From NCBI GenBank assembly GCA_026196475.1, contig JAPHTA010000144.1, forward strand, positions 1-41,626: a DNA stretch of 41,626 nt. The letters run 5' to 3'. The position numbers and the translations under genes are program-made. The stretch comes from Sedimenticola sp. GTDB lineage: Bacteria; Pseudomonadota; Gammaproteobacteria; Chromatiales; Chromatiaceae. This document shows, piece by piece, positions 19,424 to 27,233 of the stretch; the stretch's first letter is position 1, and the number at the start of each line of letters is the position of its first letter. The notes under the pieces are model-generated. The model had not been told where the DNA came from and ran no database searches. It saw only the letters and a list, made by a program, of their open reading frames with translations.

Positions 19424-20590
19424 ATGTATACCCAGTGCCCCCACTGCCAGACCCTGTTCCGGATCAGTGCCGAACAGCTCAAGGCCGCCGCCGGAAAAGC
19501 ACACTGCTGTCGCTGCGATCAGGTGTTCAGCGCCCTGGAAAACCTGCGGGAACCCGAACAGGAGGAGACCTGGCCGGAGTCCCGTCTGATTGACGATTAT
19601 CCAGAACCACAAAACCTGGAGCTGCCGTTCGACCTGCCGGAGCGGGACAACGGGCCGGCAGACGACGAACAGGATATCAGCGACCTGCTCCAGAGCCTTA
19701 CGTTCGAAGCCGGGCCCAACACCCCGCCGGAAGATGAAGGGAATCAATCACCCGCGCTGGCAAGCGACGACATGCGGGACCCGTTCGAGCCGATTTACGA
19801 CCTCAGCGACACCGGCATGGACAGCATCCAGATCGGCCTCGACTCCCGCCTCCACGAGCTCCCACCAGACCCGCTCAGCAGCCAGCCGGCAGCGGGACCT
19901 GTCGAGCAACCTGACACTCCGTTGCAGACGACCGACCCCGAGTCGCTGGACCCTGACACGGAACCGGGAGGCACGGAACCGGGAGGAGATGAAGCAGATA
20001 ATATTGAACCCGCCAGCCCGGATCCGGCGCCACCCCCGTTCCCGATCCCGGACAACCTGCCGGCACTGGAGCCCACCGAGCAGGAGCCGTTGGCCCCGGA
20101 GGAGGCACTGGCAGCTGCTGCTGAGGAGAGAAAGGGGATTGTCGGCTGGTCACTGGCGATCCTGCTGCTCCTGCTGCTGGCCGGCACCCAGCTGGCCTGG
20201 TTCGGACGCGATCACCTGCTACCCTACCCGGCAGGCCGGGCCCTGCTGGAGCACGCCTGCGAGCTGCTGCCATGCACCCTCCCGGTACGTCACAGCCCGC
20301 AAGATATCAGGGTGGTCTCCCGCTCCATAAGTAGTCACCCGGAGCAGGATGGCGCCCTGCTGGTACTGCTCACGATGCGCAACCAGGCGACTTTCGAGCA
20401 GGCCTACCCGACACTGGAACTGAGCCTGCTGGACGCCCGGGGAGAGGTACTGGCGAGACGCAGTTTCAGTCCCGATCTTTACCGTGGGGACGGCCGGGAC
20501 CTGCTGCAGCCCGGGGTACCGGTATCCGTGCGCCTGGAACTGACCGATCCCGGTGAAGAGGTTGTCGGTTTCCGTTTCGACTTCTACTAG
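19424..20590 (+). CDS. Zinc-ribbon DUF3426 membrane protein
   Basis: The 388-residue protein begins with an MJ0042-type zinc finger: MYTQCPHCQTLF and HCCRCDQVF supply the two cysteine pairs. A long low-complexity acidic Pro/Glu/Asp region follows (about 45-235), then one membrane helix (about 241-262, GWSLAILLLLLLAGTQLAWF), and a C-terminal DUF3426 domain, probably periplasmic. Genes of this type often sit between prmA and dusB. Function is unknown; the layout suggests a cytoplasmic metal- or nucleic-acid-binding head tethered to a periplasmic sensor-like domain. Confidence 0.85.
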   Translation: MYTQCPHCQTLFRISAEQLKAAAGKAHCCRCDQVFSALENLREPEQEETWPESRLIDDYPEPQNLELPFDLPERDNGPADDEQDISDLLQSLTFEAGPNTPPEDEGNQSPALASDDMRDPFEPIYDLSDTGMDSIQIGLDSRLHELPPDPLSSQPAAGPVEQPDTPLQTTDPESLDPDTEPGGTEPGGDEADNIEPASPDPAPPPFPIPDNLPALEPTEQEPLAPEEALAAAAEERKGIVGWSLAILLLLLLAGTQLAWFGRDHLLPYPAGRALLEHACELLPCTLPVRHSPQDIRVVSRSISSHPEQDGALLVLLTMRNQATFEQAYPTLELSLLDARGEVLARRSFSPDLYRGDGRDLLQPGVPVSVRLELTDPGEEVVGFRFDFY

Positions 20591-20670
20591 GGCCTGTCAG
20601 CCCACCCGGCCGGAATTGGGGCATTTCACACACTCCGCATCGAACCCGCCACCGACAGGCCTCCGGCTGC

Positions 20671-20699
20671 TTGTCGCCTGCTGGAGAACGTCGTACCAT
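20671..20699 (+). promoter_or_regulatory. Candidate sigma-70 promoter of dusB-fis
   Basis: TTGTCG and TACCAT are separated by exactly 17 bases, each matching consensus at four of six positions, followed by a GC-rich stretch (AACCGCC). The -10 is 50 bases upstream of the dusB ATG. In E. coli the dusB-fis promoter has a GC-rich discriminator and is under stringent and growth-rate control. Confidence 0.45.
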
Positions 20700-20749
20700 A
20701 ACCGCCTCTTTTCGAGACCGCTCCTTAATCTGTCCGGCATGGAACGACT

Positions 20750-21736
20750 ATGCGCATCGGCCCGTTGCAACTGGAAAACAATCTGCTGCTCGCTCCGATG
20801 GCAGGCGTGACCGACCGGCCTTTTCGCCAGCTATGCCGCGACCTCGGCGCCGCTATGGCGGTCTCCGAGATGATCTCATCCAACAGCGCCCTGCGCGCCA
20901 GCCGCAAGACCCTGCGCCGACTCGACTTCGAGGGTGAGAGCGGCCCGGTCTCGGTACAGATCATGGGCGCCGACCCGGCAACCATGGCCGATGCGGCCCG
21001 GGTCAACGTGGAAAACGGTGCCCATATCATCGACATCAACATGGGCTGCCCGGCGAAAAAGGTATGCAAGGTGGCGGCAGGTTCGGCCCTGCTGATGGAT
21101 CCACCGCTGGTAGGTCGAATCCTGGAGGCCGTGGTGAAGGCGGTCGAGGTACCGGTCACCCTGAAGATCCGGACCGGATGGGATCCGCAGCACCGAAACG
21201 GGGTGGAGATCGCCCGTATCGCTGAGGCGAGCGGCGTCCAGGCCCTGGCGGTACACGGGCGCACCCGGGCCTGTGGCTACGCCGGCAACGCAGAGTACGA
21301 GACCATCCGCCAGATCAAGCAGGTGGCGGGAATACCGGTGATCGCAAACGGCGACATCGACTCGCCGGAGAAGGCGAGGCTGGTACTGGAGCAGACCGGG
21401 GCGGACGCCCTGATGATCGGTCGCGCGGCCCAGGGCAGGCCCTGGATTTTCCGCGAAATCCTCCACTTTTTGCGTACCGGGGAAAAACATTCCGCTCCCC
21501 AACCGGGGCGGATTCGCGCTATTCTATTGGGGCATCTGGAGAACCTGTACGAATTCTATGGCGAGTTTCAGGGGGTGCGGGTCGCACGCAAACATATCGC
21601 CTGGTACAGCAGAACCCAGCCGGGAGGGGCGCTGTTCAGACAGCGTATCAATAACACCGACTCAGCGGAAAAACAAAAAGCCCTGATTGACGAGTTCTTC
21701 GATCAGCTGGCAATAAACAAGGAGCGGGCAGCATGA
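20750..21736 (+). CDS. dusB: tRNA-dihydrouridine synthase DusB
   Basis: DusB is an FMN enzyme reducing specific uridines in tRNA to dihydrouridine. The 328-residue protein has the TIM-barrel start (LLAPMAGVTDRPFRQLC), the catalytic segment MGCPAKKVCKVAAGSALL with the conserved Cys, the HGRTRACGY motif and the FMN phosphate site ADALMIGRAAQGRPW. Its stop overlaps the fis start, preserving the classical dusB-fis operon. Confidence 0.97.
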   Translation: MRIGPLQLENNLLLAPMAGVTDRPFRQLCRDLGAAMAVSEMISSNSALRASRKTLRRLDFEGESGPVSVQIMGADPATMADAARVNVENGAHIIDINMGCPAKKVCKVAAGSALLMDPPLVGRILEAVVKAVEVPVTLKIRTGWDPQHRNGVEIARIAEASGVQALAVHGRTRACGYAGNAEYETIRQIKQVAGIPVIANGDIDSPEKARLVLEQTGADALMIGRAAQGRPWIFREILHFLRTGEKHSAPQPGRIRAILLGHLENLYEFYGEFQGVRVARKHIAWYSRTQPGGALFRQRINNTDSAEKQKALIDEFFDQLAINKERAA

Positions 21737-22029
21737 CAATGGAAGCCTTACTGGGCCAGGAACCGAACCAGCCACACTTCAGCGTAGCAAAGAACAAGAC
21801 AACGGAACCCCTGCGGGAGTGCGTGAGGTCAGCCCTCTCCGGCTACTTCCGCCAACTGGACGGGCACAGCGCCGCCAATATCTACCAGATGGTGCTGGCC
21901 GAGGTGGAGCAGCCGCTGCTGGAGACGGTGATGGCGCACACCCAGGGCAACCAGACCCGTGCCGCGGAGATCCTTGGCATCAGCCGCAGCACCCTCAGGA
22001 AGAAACTCGCGCTCTACGACCTTGACTGA
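21733..22029 (+). CDS. fis: Nucleoid-associated regulator Fis
   Basis: Fis bends DNA and regulates rRNA and many growth-phase genes. The 98-residue protein has the usual length and a C-terminal helix-turn-helix: GNQTRAAEILGISRSTLRKKL. The ATG at 21733 overlaps the dusB stop (ATGA). An alternative ATG two codons later is possible. Two hairpins follow the gene. Confidence 0.96.
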   Translation: MTMEALLGQEPNQPHFSVAKNKTTEPLRECVRSALSGYFRQLDGHSAANIYQMVLAEVEQPLLETVMAHTQGNQTRAAEILGISRSTLRKKLALYDLD

Positions 22030-22032
22030 GGC

Positions 22033-22056
22033 GCCGGCCAACAACCGGCATTTTTA
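22033..22056 (+). terminator. Rho-independent terminator after fis
   Basis: GCCGG-CCAACAA-CCGGC forms a 5-bp GC stem, followed by ATTTTTAA. It begins three bases after the fis stop. Confidence 0.6.
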
Positions 22057-22066
22057 ATAATACCTG

Positions 22067-22090
22067 ACGCGGCCGGTTGGCCGCGTTTCC
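22067..22090 (+). terminator. Second hairpin between fis and purH
   Basis: ACGCGGCC-GGTT-GGCCGCGT is a perfect 8-bp stem followed by TTCC. Its arms also pair with the first fis terminator (CGGCCAAC with GTTGGCCG, and CAACCGGC with GCCGGTTG), so the two structures could be mutually exclusive. It could be a back-up terminator or part of a purH leader. Confidence 0.4.
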
Positions 22091-22122
22091 ATTAATCATC
22101 CAGCAGAAGCAGGATCAGGATA

Positions 22123-23682
22123 ATGACAGCAATCAGTCGCGCCCTCATCAGCGTCTCCGACAAGACCGGCATCGTGGAGCTTGCCCAGTCCCTCAACCAG
22201 CGTGGAGTGGAGATTCTCTCCACCGGCGGCACCGCCAGGCTCCTGGCCGACAAAGGGATACCGGTCACAGAGGTCTCGGCCCACACCGGTTTTCCAGAGA
22301 TGATGGACGGCAGGGTCAAGACCCTGCATCCGAAGATCCATGGCGGCATACTGGGTCGTCGTGGCACTGACGACCAGGTGATGGCGGACAACGATATCGC
22401 CCCGATCGACATGATCGTGGTCAACCTTTACCCGTTCGAACAGACCGTGGCCAACCCCGATTGTGACCTGGCCACCGCGATCGAGAACATCGATATCGGC
22501 GGCCCAACCATGCTGCGGGCCGCAGCCAAGAATCACCGCGACGTAACCGTGGTGGTGGACGCGGCGGACTACCCCCGGGTGCTGCAGGAGATGGATGACA
22601 ACAATGGCGCGGTAAGCGACGCCACCCGCTTCGACCTGGCGGTAAAGACATTCGAACACACCGCCGGTTATGACGGCGCCATCGCCAACTATCTGGGAGC
22701 CAGACTGGAGAGTGAGCTGGCAGACTTTCCACGCACCATCAACCTCCAGTACCGCCAGGTGCAAACCATGCGCTACGGTGAAAACCCGCACCAGAAGGCG
22801 GCCTTCTTTGTCGAGCGCGAGCAGGCTGAGGCCTGCATCTCCACCGCCCGGCAGCTGCAGGGCAAGGAGCTCTCCTACAACAACATCGCGGATACCGATT
22901 CCGCCCTGGAGTGCGTCAAGCAGTTTGACGAGGGCCCGACCTGCGTCATCGTGAAGCACGCCAACCCCTGCGGCGTGGCACTCGGCAGCAACCTGACCGA
23001 GGCTTACGAACGCGCCTTCAGCACCGACCCGGAGTCCGCCTTCGGCGGCATCATCGCGGTCAACCGGGAGTTGGACGGCGACACCGCCAGGGCGATCGTG
23101 GAGCGGCAGTTTGTCGAGGTGATCATCGCCCCCAGCGTCTCCGATGAGGCAGTTGAGGTTGTGGCGGCAAAGAAGAACGTGCGTCTCCTGACCTGCGGCG
23201 CCTGGGACAAGGAGTCGATCCACCGCCTCGACCTGAAGCGGGTCAACGGCGGCCTGCTGGTGCAGGATGCGGATCTGCAGCTGAACAACGAACTCAAGGT
23301 GGTGACCCGGCGGACACCCAGCGAGCAGGAGATGCAGGACCTGCTGTTCACCTGGCGGGTGGCCAAGTTCGTCAAGTCCAACGCCATCGTCTACGGCCGC
23401 GACGGCATGACCATCGGAGTCGGCGCCGGCCAGATGAGCCGGGTCAACTCGGCACGCATCGCCGGCATCAAGGCGGAACACGCCGGCCTGGAGGTCCCGG
23501 GTTCGGTAATGGCCTCGGACGCCTTCTTCCCGTTCCGTGACGGACTGGACAATGCAGCGAAAGCCGGCATCCGGGCTGTCATCCAGCCGGGTGGCTCGAT
23601 GCGCGACGAGGAGGTGATCGCCGCTGCCGACGAGCACGACATCGCCATGGTGTTCACCGGCATGCGCCACTTCCGCCATTGA
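22123..23682 (+). CDS. purH: Bifunctional AICAR transformylase/IMP cyclohydrolase
   Basis: PurH catalyses the last two steps of IMP synthesis. The 519-residue protein is full length. The N-terminal IMP cyclohydrolase domain shows [18 protein letters not shown] and [14 protein letters not shown]-like [19 protein letters not shown]. The transformylase domain shows [16 protein letters not shown] with the catalytic Lys-His, and [15 protein letters not shown] near the C-terminus. ATG follows a purine-rich AGCAGGAT site. purD follows after one inserted gene. Confidence 0.98.
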   Translation: MTAISRALISVSDKTGIVELAQSLNQRGVEILSTGGTARLLADKGIPVTEVSAHTGFPEMMDGRVKTLHPKIHGGILGRRGTDDQVMADNDIAPIDMIVVNLYPFEQTVANPDCDLATAIENIDIGGPTMLRAAAKNHRDVTVVVDAADYPRVLQEMDDNNGAVSDATRFDLAVKTFEHTAGYDGAIANYLGARLESELADFPRTINLQYRQVQTMRYGENPHQKAAFFVEREQAEACISTARQLQGKELSYNNIADTDSALECVKQFDEGPTCVIVKHANPCGVALGSNLTEAYERAFSTDPESAFGGIIAVNRELDGDTARAIVERQFVEVIIAPSVSDEAVEVVAAKKNVRLLTCGAWDKESIHRLDLKRVNGGLLVQDADLQLNNELKVVTRRTPSEQEMQDLLFTWRVAKFVKSNAIVYGRDGMTIGVGAGQMSRVNSARIAGIKAEHAGLEVPGSVMASDAFFPFRDGLDNAAKAGIRAVIQPGGSMRDEEVIAAADEHDIAMVFTGMRHFRH

Positions 23683-23735
23683 TCCTGCCGGGCGGGCCCT
23701 GTTGTAACGAGTGCCCGCCCGGCCGCCAATAACCA

Positions 23736-24512
23736 ATGAGCATCCATCCCACCGCCCTGGTCGACCCGTCCGCCTCGCTGCACCCCAGCGTCGAGGTCGG
23801 CCCCTACTCCATTATCGAGTCCGACGTGGTGATCGGCGCCGGCTGCGTTATCGAGAGTGGCGTGCGAATCTTTGCCGGAACCCGCATGGGATGCGACAAC
23901 CGGGTCTGCCACGGGGCGGTTCTGGGGGCCGAACCCCAGGACCTGGGGTTCAACCCGGAGAACAGTCGACCACTGCTGATCGGCGACCACAACCGGTTTC
24001 GCGAAGGGGTCAACATCAGCCGGGGGGTAAAGACCGAGGGCGGCACCCAGATCGGGGACCACAACTACTTCATGTGCGGCTTTCACGCTGGCCACGACTG
24101 CCGCCTCGGCAGTCACAACGTATTCGGACCCAACAGCACGGTGGCCGGGCACGTCGAGCTGGGCGAGCATATCTTCATATCCGGCCTGGTGGCGATACAC
24201 CAGTTCTGCTTCATCGGCGACCACGCCATGATCGCCGGCTGCGCCAAGGTGGTAAAGGATATCCCCCCCTACGTCACCTGCGACGGCAACCCGGCGCGGG
24301 TAGTGGGACTCAACTCGATCGGCCTGCGCCGGGCCGAGTTCCCGGGAGCAACCCGGGCCGCCATCAAGCGCGCTTACAAGATAATCTATCACCAGCAGCT
24401 CAACACCCGCCAGGCTCTGGAACAACTGGCCGAAACGCCGGCCGATGAAGAGACGAGGCGGATAATCGATTTTTTCCAGCAGAGCGAACGGGGAGTTACC
24501 ACCCATCGCTGA
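23736..24512 (+). CDS. lpxA: LpxA-like UDP-sugar acyltransferase (Leptospira-like subtype)
   Basis: LpxA proteins transfer a 3-hydroxyacyl chain from ACP to a UDP-amino sugar, the first step of lipid A synthesis. The 258-residue protein has left-handed beta-helix hexapeptide repeats (about 1-190) and a helical C-terminus. The catalytic His is H120 in [17 protein letters not shown] is also conserved. Compared with what I recall of E. coli LpxA, segments such as [28 protein letters not shown] and RGVTTHR look more like the Leptospira enzyme. Q68, H120 and K171 fall at positions I remember being discussed for that enzyme, which prefers UDP-GlcNAc3N. The location between purH and purD is not the usual lpxD-fabZ-lpxA-lpxB cluster, so this may be a second or replacing LpxA. 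Substrate is inference. Confidence 0.88.
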   Translation: MSIHPTALVDPSASLHPSVEVGPYSIIESDVVIGAGCVIESGVRIFAGTRMGCDNRVCHGAVLGAEPQDLGFNPENSRPLLIGDHNRFREGVNISRGVKTEGGTQIGDHNYFMCGFHAGHDCRLGSHNVFGPNSTVAGHVELGEHIFISGLVAIHQFCFIGDHAMIAGCAKVVKDIPPYVTCDGNPARVVGLNSIGLRRAEFPGATRAAIKRAYKIIYHQQLNTRQALEQLAETPADEETRRIIDFFQQSERGVTTHR

Positions 24513-24566
24513 TCCCGGCTCTGCGGCGAAGCGAGATTTTGAACCTGAACAAGCAAGGTTGAACAG

Positions 24567-25856
24567 ATGAACATCCTGATAATCGGCGGCGGTGGCCGCG
24601 AACACGCCCTGGCCTGGAAAGCGGCCCAGTCCCCCCTGGTGGAGAAGATCTACCTGGCCCCCGGCAACGCCGGCACCGCCCTGGAACCGAACATGGAGAA
24701 CGTGGCGATCGGCGTCGAGGAGATCCCGGCCCTGGTCGAATTCGCCCGGGAGCAGAACATCGGCCTCACCATCGTCGGTCCTGAAGCCCCCCTGGTGCTG
24801 GGCGTGGTGGACGCCTTCAAAGAGGCCGGCCTGAAATGCTTCGGTCCGAGCAGGGGTGCCGCGCAACTGGAAGGTTCAAAGGCCTTCACCAAGGACTTTC
24901 TGGCGCGCCACAAAATTCCCACCGCCGCCTACGGCAACTTCACCGATATCGATCAGGCGATGGAGTACCTGCACCACGTGGGGGTACCGATCGTGATCAA
25001 GGCCGACGGCCTGGCCGCCGGCAAGGGGGTGATACTGGCCCACGATATGGAGACCGCCGAGGCGACGGTGCGCGATATGCTGGCGGGCAACAGCTTCGGC
25101 GAAGCCGGGCACCGGGTGGTGATCGAGGAGTTCCTGAGCGGCGAGGAGGCAAGCTTCATCGTCATGGTCGACGGCGAACACATCCTGCCGATGGCCAGCT
25201 CCCAGGACCACAAGGCGCGGGACAATGGCGACCAGGGACCCAACACCGGCGGCATGGGCGCCTACTCACCGGCGCCGGTTGTCACCCCGGAGATGCACGA
25301 GCACATCATGCAGCAGGTGATCCGGCCGACGGTGCAGGGCATGGCCGACGAGGGTCTGCCCTACACCGGCTTTCTGTATGCCGGGGTGATGATCGACAGC
25401 GAGGGCGTGCCCAAGGTACTGGAATACAACTGCCGTTTCGGTGACCCGGAGACCCAGCCGATCATGCTGCGCATGCGCTCCGACCTGGTGGCCCACTGCC
25501 TGGCCGCACTCGAGGGCAACCTGGACCGGGAAAAGGCGGAGTGGGATCCCCGGGCCTCCCTCGGCGTGGTGCTGGCCGCAGGCGGCTATCCCGACAGCTA
25601 CCGCAAGGGCGACCCGATCAGCGGCCTACCGAAGGGTGAGCAGGAGGGGCGCAAGGTGTTTCATGCCGGAACTGCGTCCAGGAATGGCCAGGTGGTGACC
25701 GCCGGTGGCCGGGTCCTGTGCGCCACCGCCCTGGGCGAAAGCGTGGTCGAGGCGCAACGCAACGCCTACGCTTTGGCCCACAGAATCCAGTGGGACAACG
25801 TCTACTATCGCACTGACATCGGTTATCGGGCGGTGGCCCGGGAACAGGCCGGCTGA
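24567..25856 (+). CDS. purD: Phosphoribosylamine-glycine ligase (GAR synthetase)
   Basis: PurD ligates glycine to phosphoribosylamine with ATP, the second step of purine synthesis. The 429-residue ATP-grasp protein starts [20 protein letters not shown] and has GPEAPLVLG, the ATP-binding [37 protein letters not shown], and [14 protein letters not shown]. The ATG lies 54 bases after the lpxA-like gene. It converges with amgK. Confidence 0.98.
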   Translation: MNILIIGGGGREHALAWKAAQSPLVEKIYLAPGNAGTALEPNMENVAIGVEEIPALVEFAREQNIGLTIVGPEAPLVLGVVDAFKEAGLKCFGPSRGAAQLEGSKAFTKDFLARHKIPTAAYGNFTDIDQAMEYLHHVGVPIVIKADGLAAGKGVILAHDMETAEATVRDMLAGNSFGEAGHRVVIEEFLSGEEASFIVMVDGEHILPMASSQDHKARDNGDQGPNTGGMGAYSPAPVVTPEMHEHIMQQVIRPTVQGMADEGLPYTGFLYAGVMIDSEGVPKVLEYNCRFGDPETQPIMLRMRSDLVAHCLAALEGNLDREKAEWDPRASLGVVLAAGGYPDSYRKGDPISGLPKGEQEGRKVFHAGTASRNGQVVTAGGRVLCATALGESVVEAQRNAYALAHRIQWDNVYYRTDIGYRAVAREQAG

Positions 25857-25905
25857 TCGCGAGGCACCGGCCTATAGGCAGGATCCCGCCTTACCGTGCC
25901 CGTGG

Positions 25906-26889
25906 CTACAGGCGGGGCAGTACCCGGTCCCGGACCAACCGGCCCAGCCCCTCCAGCTCCGGGTAGCGCCCCGCAACCTCGACGATATAGCCCAGGGTCC
26001 GTGGAATATCCGCCAGGTAGGCCGACTTGTGGTCACGGTGCTTGAGGCGAGCGAAGATCCCGCTCGCCTTGAGGTGACGCTGCACCCCCATCAGGTCGAA
26101 CCAGCGCAGGAAGCGCTCCTCCTGCACGGACTGCAGCACCCCCGACTGCAGCGCCAGCTCAAAATAGCCCAGCGCCCAGTCGTGAACCCGCTGCAGCGGC
26201 CACTCGACGTAGCAGTCCTTGAGCAGAGAGACCAGGTCGTAGGTGACCGGCCCCAGCACCGCGTCCTGGAAATCGATAATGCCTGGTGAGGGTGAGTCGG
26301 TGACCAGCAGGTTGCGGCTGTGATAATCCCGGTGCACGCATACCCGGGGCTGCTCCAGGGCACACTCCACCAGCAGGCCCATGACCTGCGACAGTATCCG
26401 TGATTCCGCGTCATCCAGGCTCAACCCGAGGTGCCGGGCCAGCAACCACTCCGGGAACAGCGCCATCTCCTGGCGCAGCAGGGCTTCGTCATATGGCGGC
26501 AACCCCTCCCGCGGACCGACCGACTGCAGAATCACCAGCGCTGCCAGGGCGTCGCCGTACAGGCGGTCGGCGGTAGCCGGACTCAGCACGTCCAGGTAGT
26601 GGGTGCTGCCGAGATCCTCCAGCAGGAGGAAACCCCGGGCCGGATCGGCCGCATATACCCGCGGCACGTGCAGGCCAAGCACGGAGAACCGCTGCGCCAG
26701 GTCGAGAAAGGGTCCGCAATCCTCGCGCCCGGGTGGAGCATCCATGGCGATACGGCTCTCGCCACCAGGCAGGGTCACGCGGAAATAGCGCCGGAAACTG
26801 GCGTCATCCGAGGCCGGCTCGATTGAGAAGCCGCCCCCCCCGATAAGCCCTTTCAGCCATTCCTGCAGTACCTGCTCCCGTTCCGCCAT
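25906..26889 (-). CDS. amgK: N-acetylmuramate/N-acetylglucosamine kinase AmgK
   Basis: AmgK phosphorylates MurNAc (and GlcNAc) at the anomeric carbon in the recycling route that bypasses UDP-MurNAc synthesis; MurU then makes UDP-MurNAc. The ATG at 26889 has a strong GGAGAGAGG upstream, giving 327 residues; the track start at 26940 is rejected. The protein has the phosphotransferase fold with VHRDYHSRNLLV (catalytic loop) and GIIDFQDAVLGP (metal site). In Pseudomonas murU and amgK sit beside lptD; here amgK is divergent from lptD and no murU is seen in the window. Confidence 0.9.
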   Translation of the reverse strand: MAEREQVLQEWLKGLIGGGGFSIEPASDDASFRRYFRVTLPGGESRIAMDAPPGREDCGPFLDLAQRFSVLGLHVPRVYAADPARGFLLLEDLGSTHYLDVLSPATADRLYGDALAALVILQSVGPREGLPPYDEALLRQEMALFPEWLLARHLGLSLDDAESRILSQVMGLLVECALEQPRVCVHRDYHSRNLLVTDSPSPGIIDFQDAVLGPVTYDLVSLLKDCYVEWPLQRVHDWALGYFELALQSGVLQSVQEERFLRWFDLMGVQRHLKASGIFARLKHRDHKSAYLADIPRTLGYIVEVAGRYPELEGLGRLVRDRVLPRL

Positions 26890-27233
26890 ACCTCTCTCCG
26901 GATTGGTGGCCGCGCCACTCTGGCAAGCGCCCTGAAGCACAGGAAACGCCCTCTCAAAAGTGCGACGGCCATTGAAGAAATGCCGATTCTATGCGATTTT
27001 ATGCGGTTCGTGCCACGGCTTCTCCGGTAAGCCTGTCAAGTAACGGCCGATCCCGCGACGGGGAGCGAAAAGGGGTCCCACCGGGACCACCCGTCCCAGG
27101 GACTGAACGCCGTGCAGACAGGTGTCCCGTAAACGAGCTTCCGGGGCAGGCCGCCACAGGGGAGCGGCACAGGGTGGGCCCGGCCGGTGCGGTCTCACCA
27201 ACCCGACAAACCAGAATAATTCAGAGATATGTC
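26890..27233 (+). other. amgK-lptD divergent intergenic region
   Basis: 344 bases without a supported gene. The ORF track runs an 81-residue extension of LptD through it, but that peptide (rich in Pro, Gly, Arg) is not signal-like. The region must hold the promoters of both genes. TTGAAG and TTTTAT-type AT-rich stretches occur near 26973-26996, without a clear consensus pair. A nested stem structure lies at 27057-27103. Confidence 0.6.
27057..27103 (+). promoter_or_regulatory. Structured leader upstream of lptD
   Basis: An outer stem GACGGG/CCCGTC (27057-27062 with 27090-27095) encloses an inner hairpin GGTCCC-ACC-GGGACC (27074-27088). An overlapping short palindrome GTCCC-A-GGGAC (27093-27103) could compete with the outer stem. 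It lies 130 bases upstream of the proposed lptD start and could be a 5' UTR structure. No known riboswitch is recognised. Confidence 0.35.

Noticed and set aside
22067-22086. Palindrome before purH as a PurR operator
   Set aside because: The 20-base GC-rich palindrome does not match the AT-containing 16-base PurR consensus; it is better read as an RNA hairpin.
22096-23736. Reverse-strand ORF of 546 aa opposite purH
   Set aside because: Antisense shadow of purH with no recognisable domain.
23391-24866. Reverse-strand ORF of 491 aa opposite purH/lpxA/purD
   Set aside because: Spans three real genes on the other strand; a GC-driven shadow.
26991-27233. 81-residue N-terminal extension of LptD from the ATG at 26991
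   Set aside because: The peptide is Pro/Gly/Arg-rich and would bury the clear signal peptide that starts at the GTG 27234.
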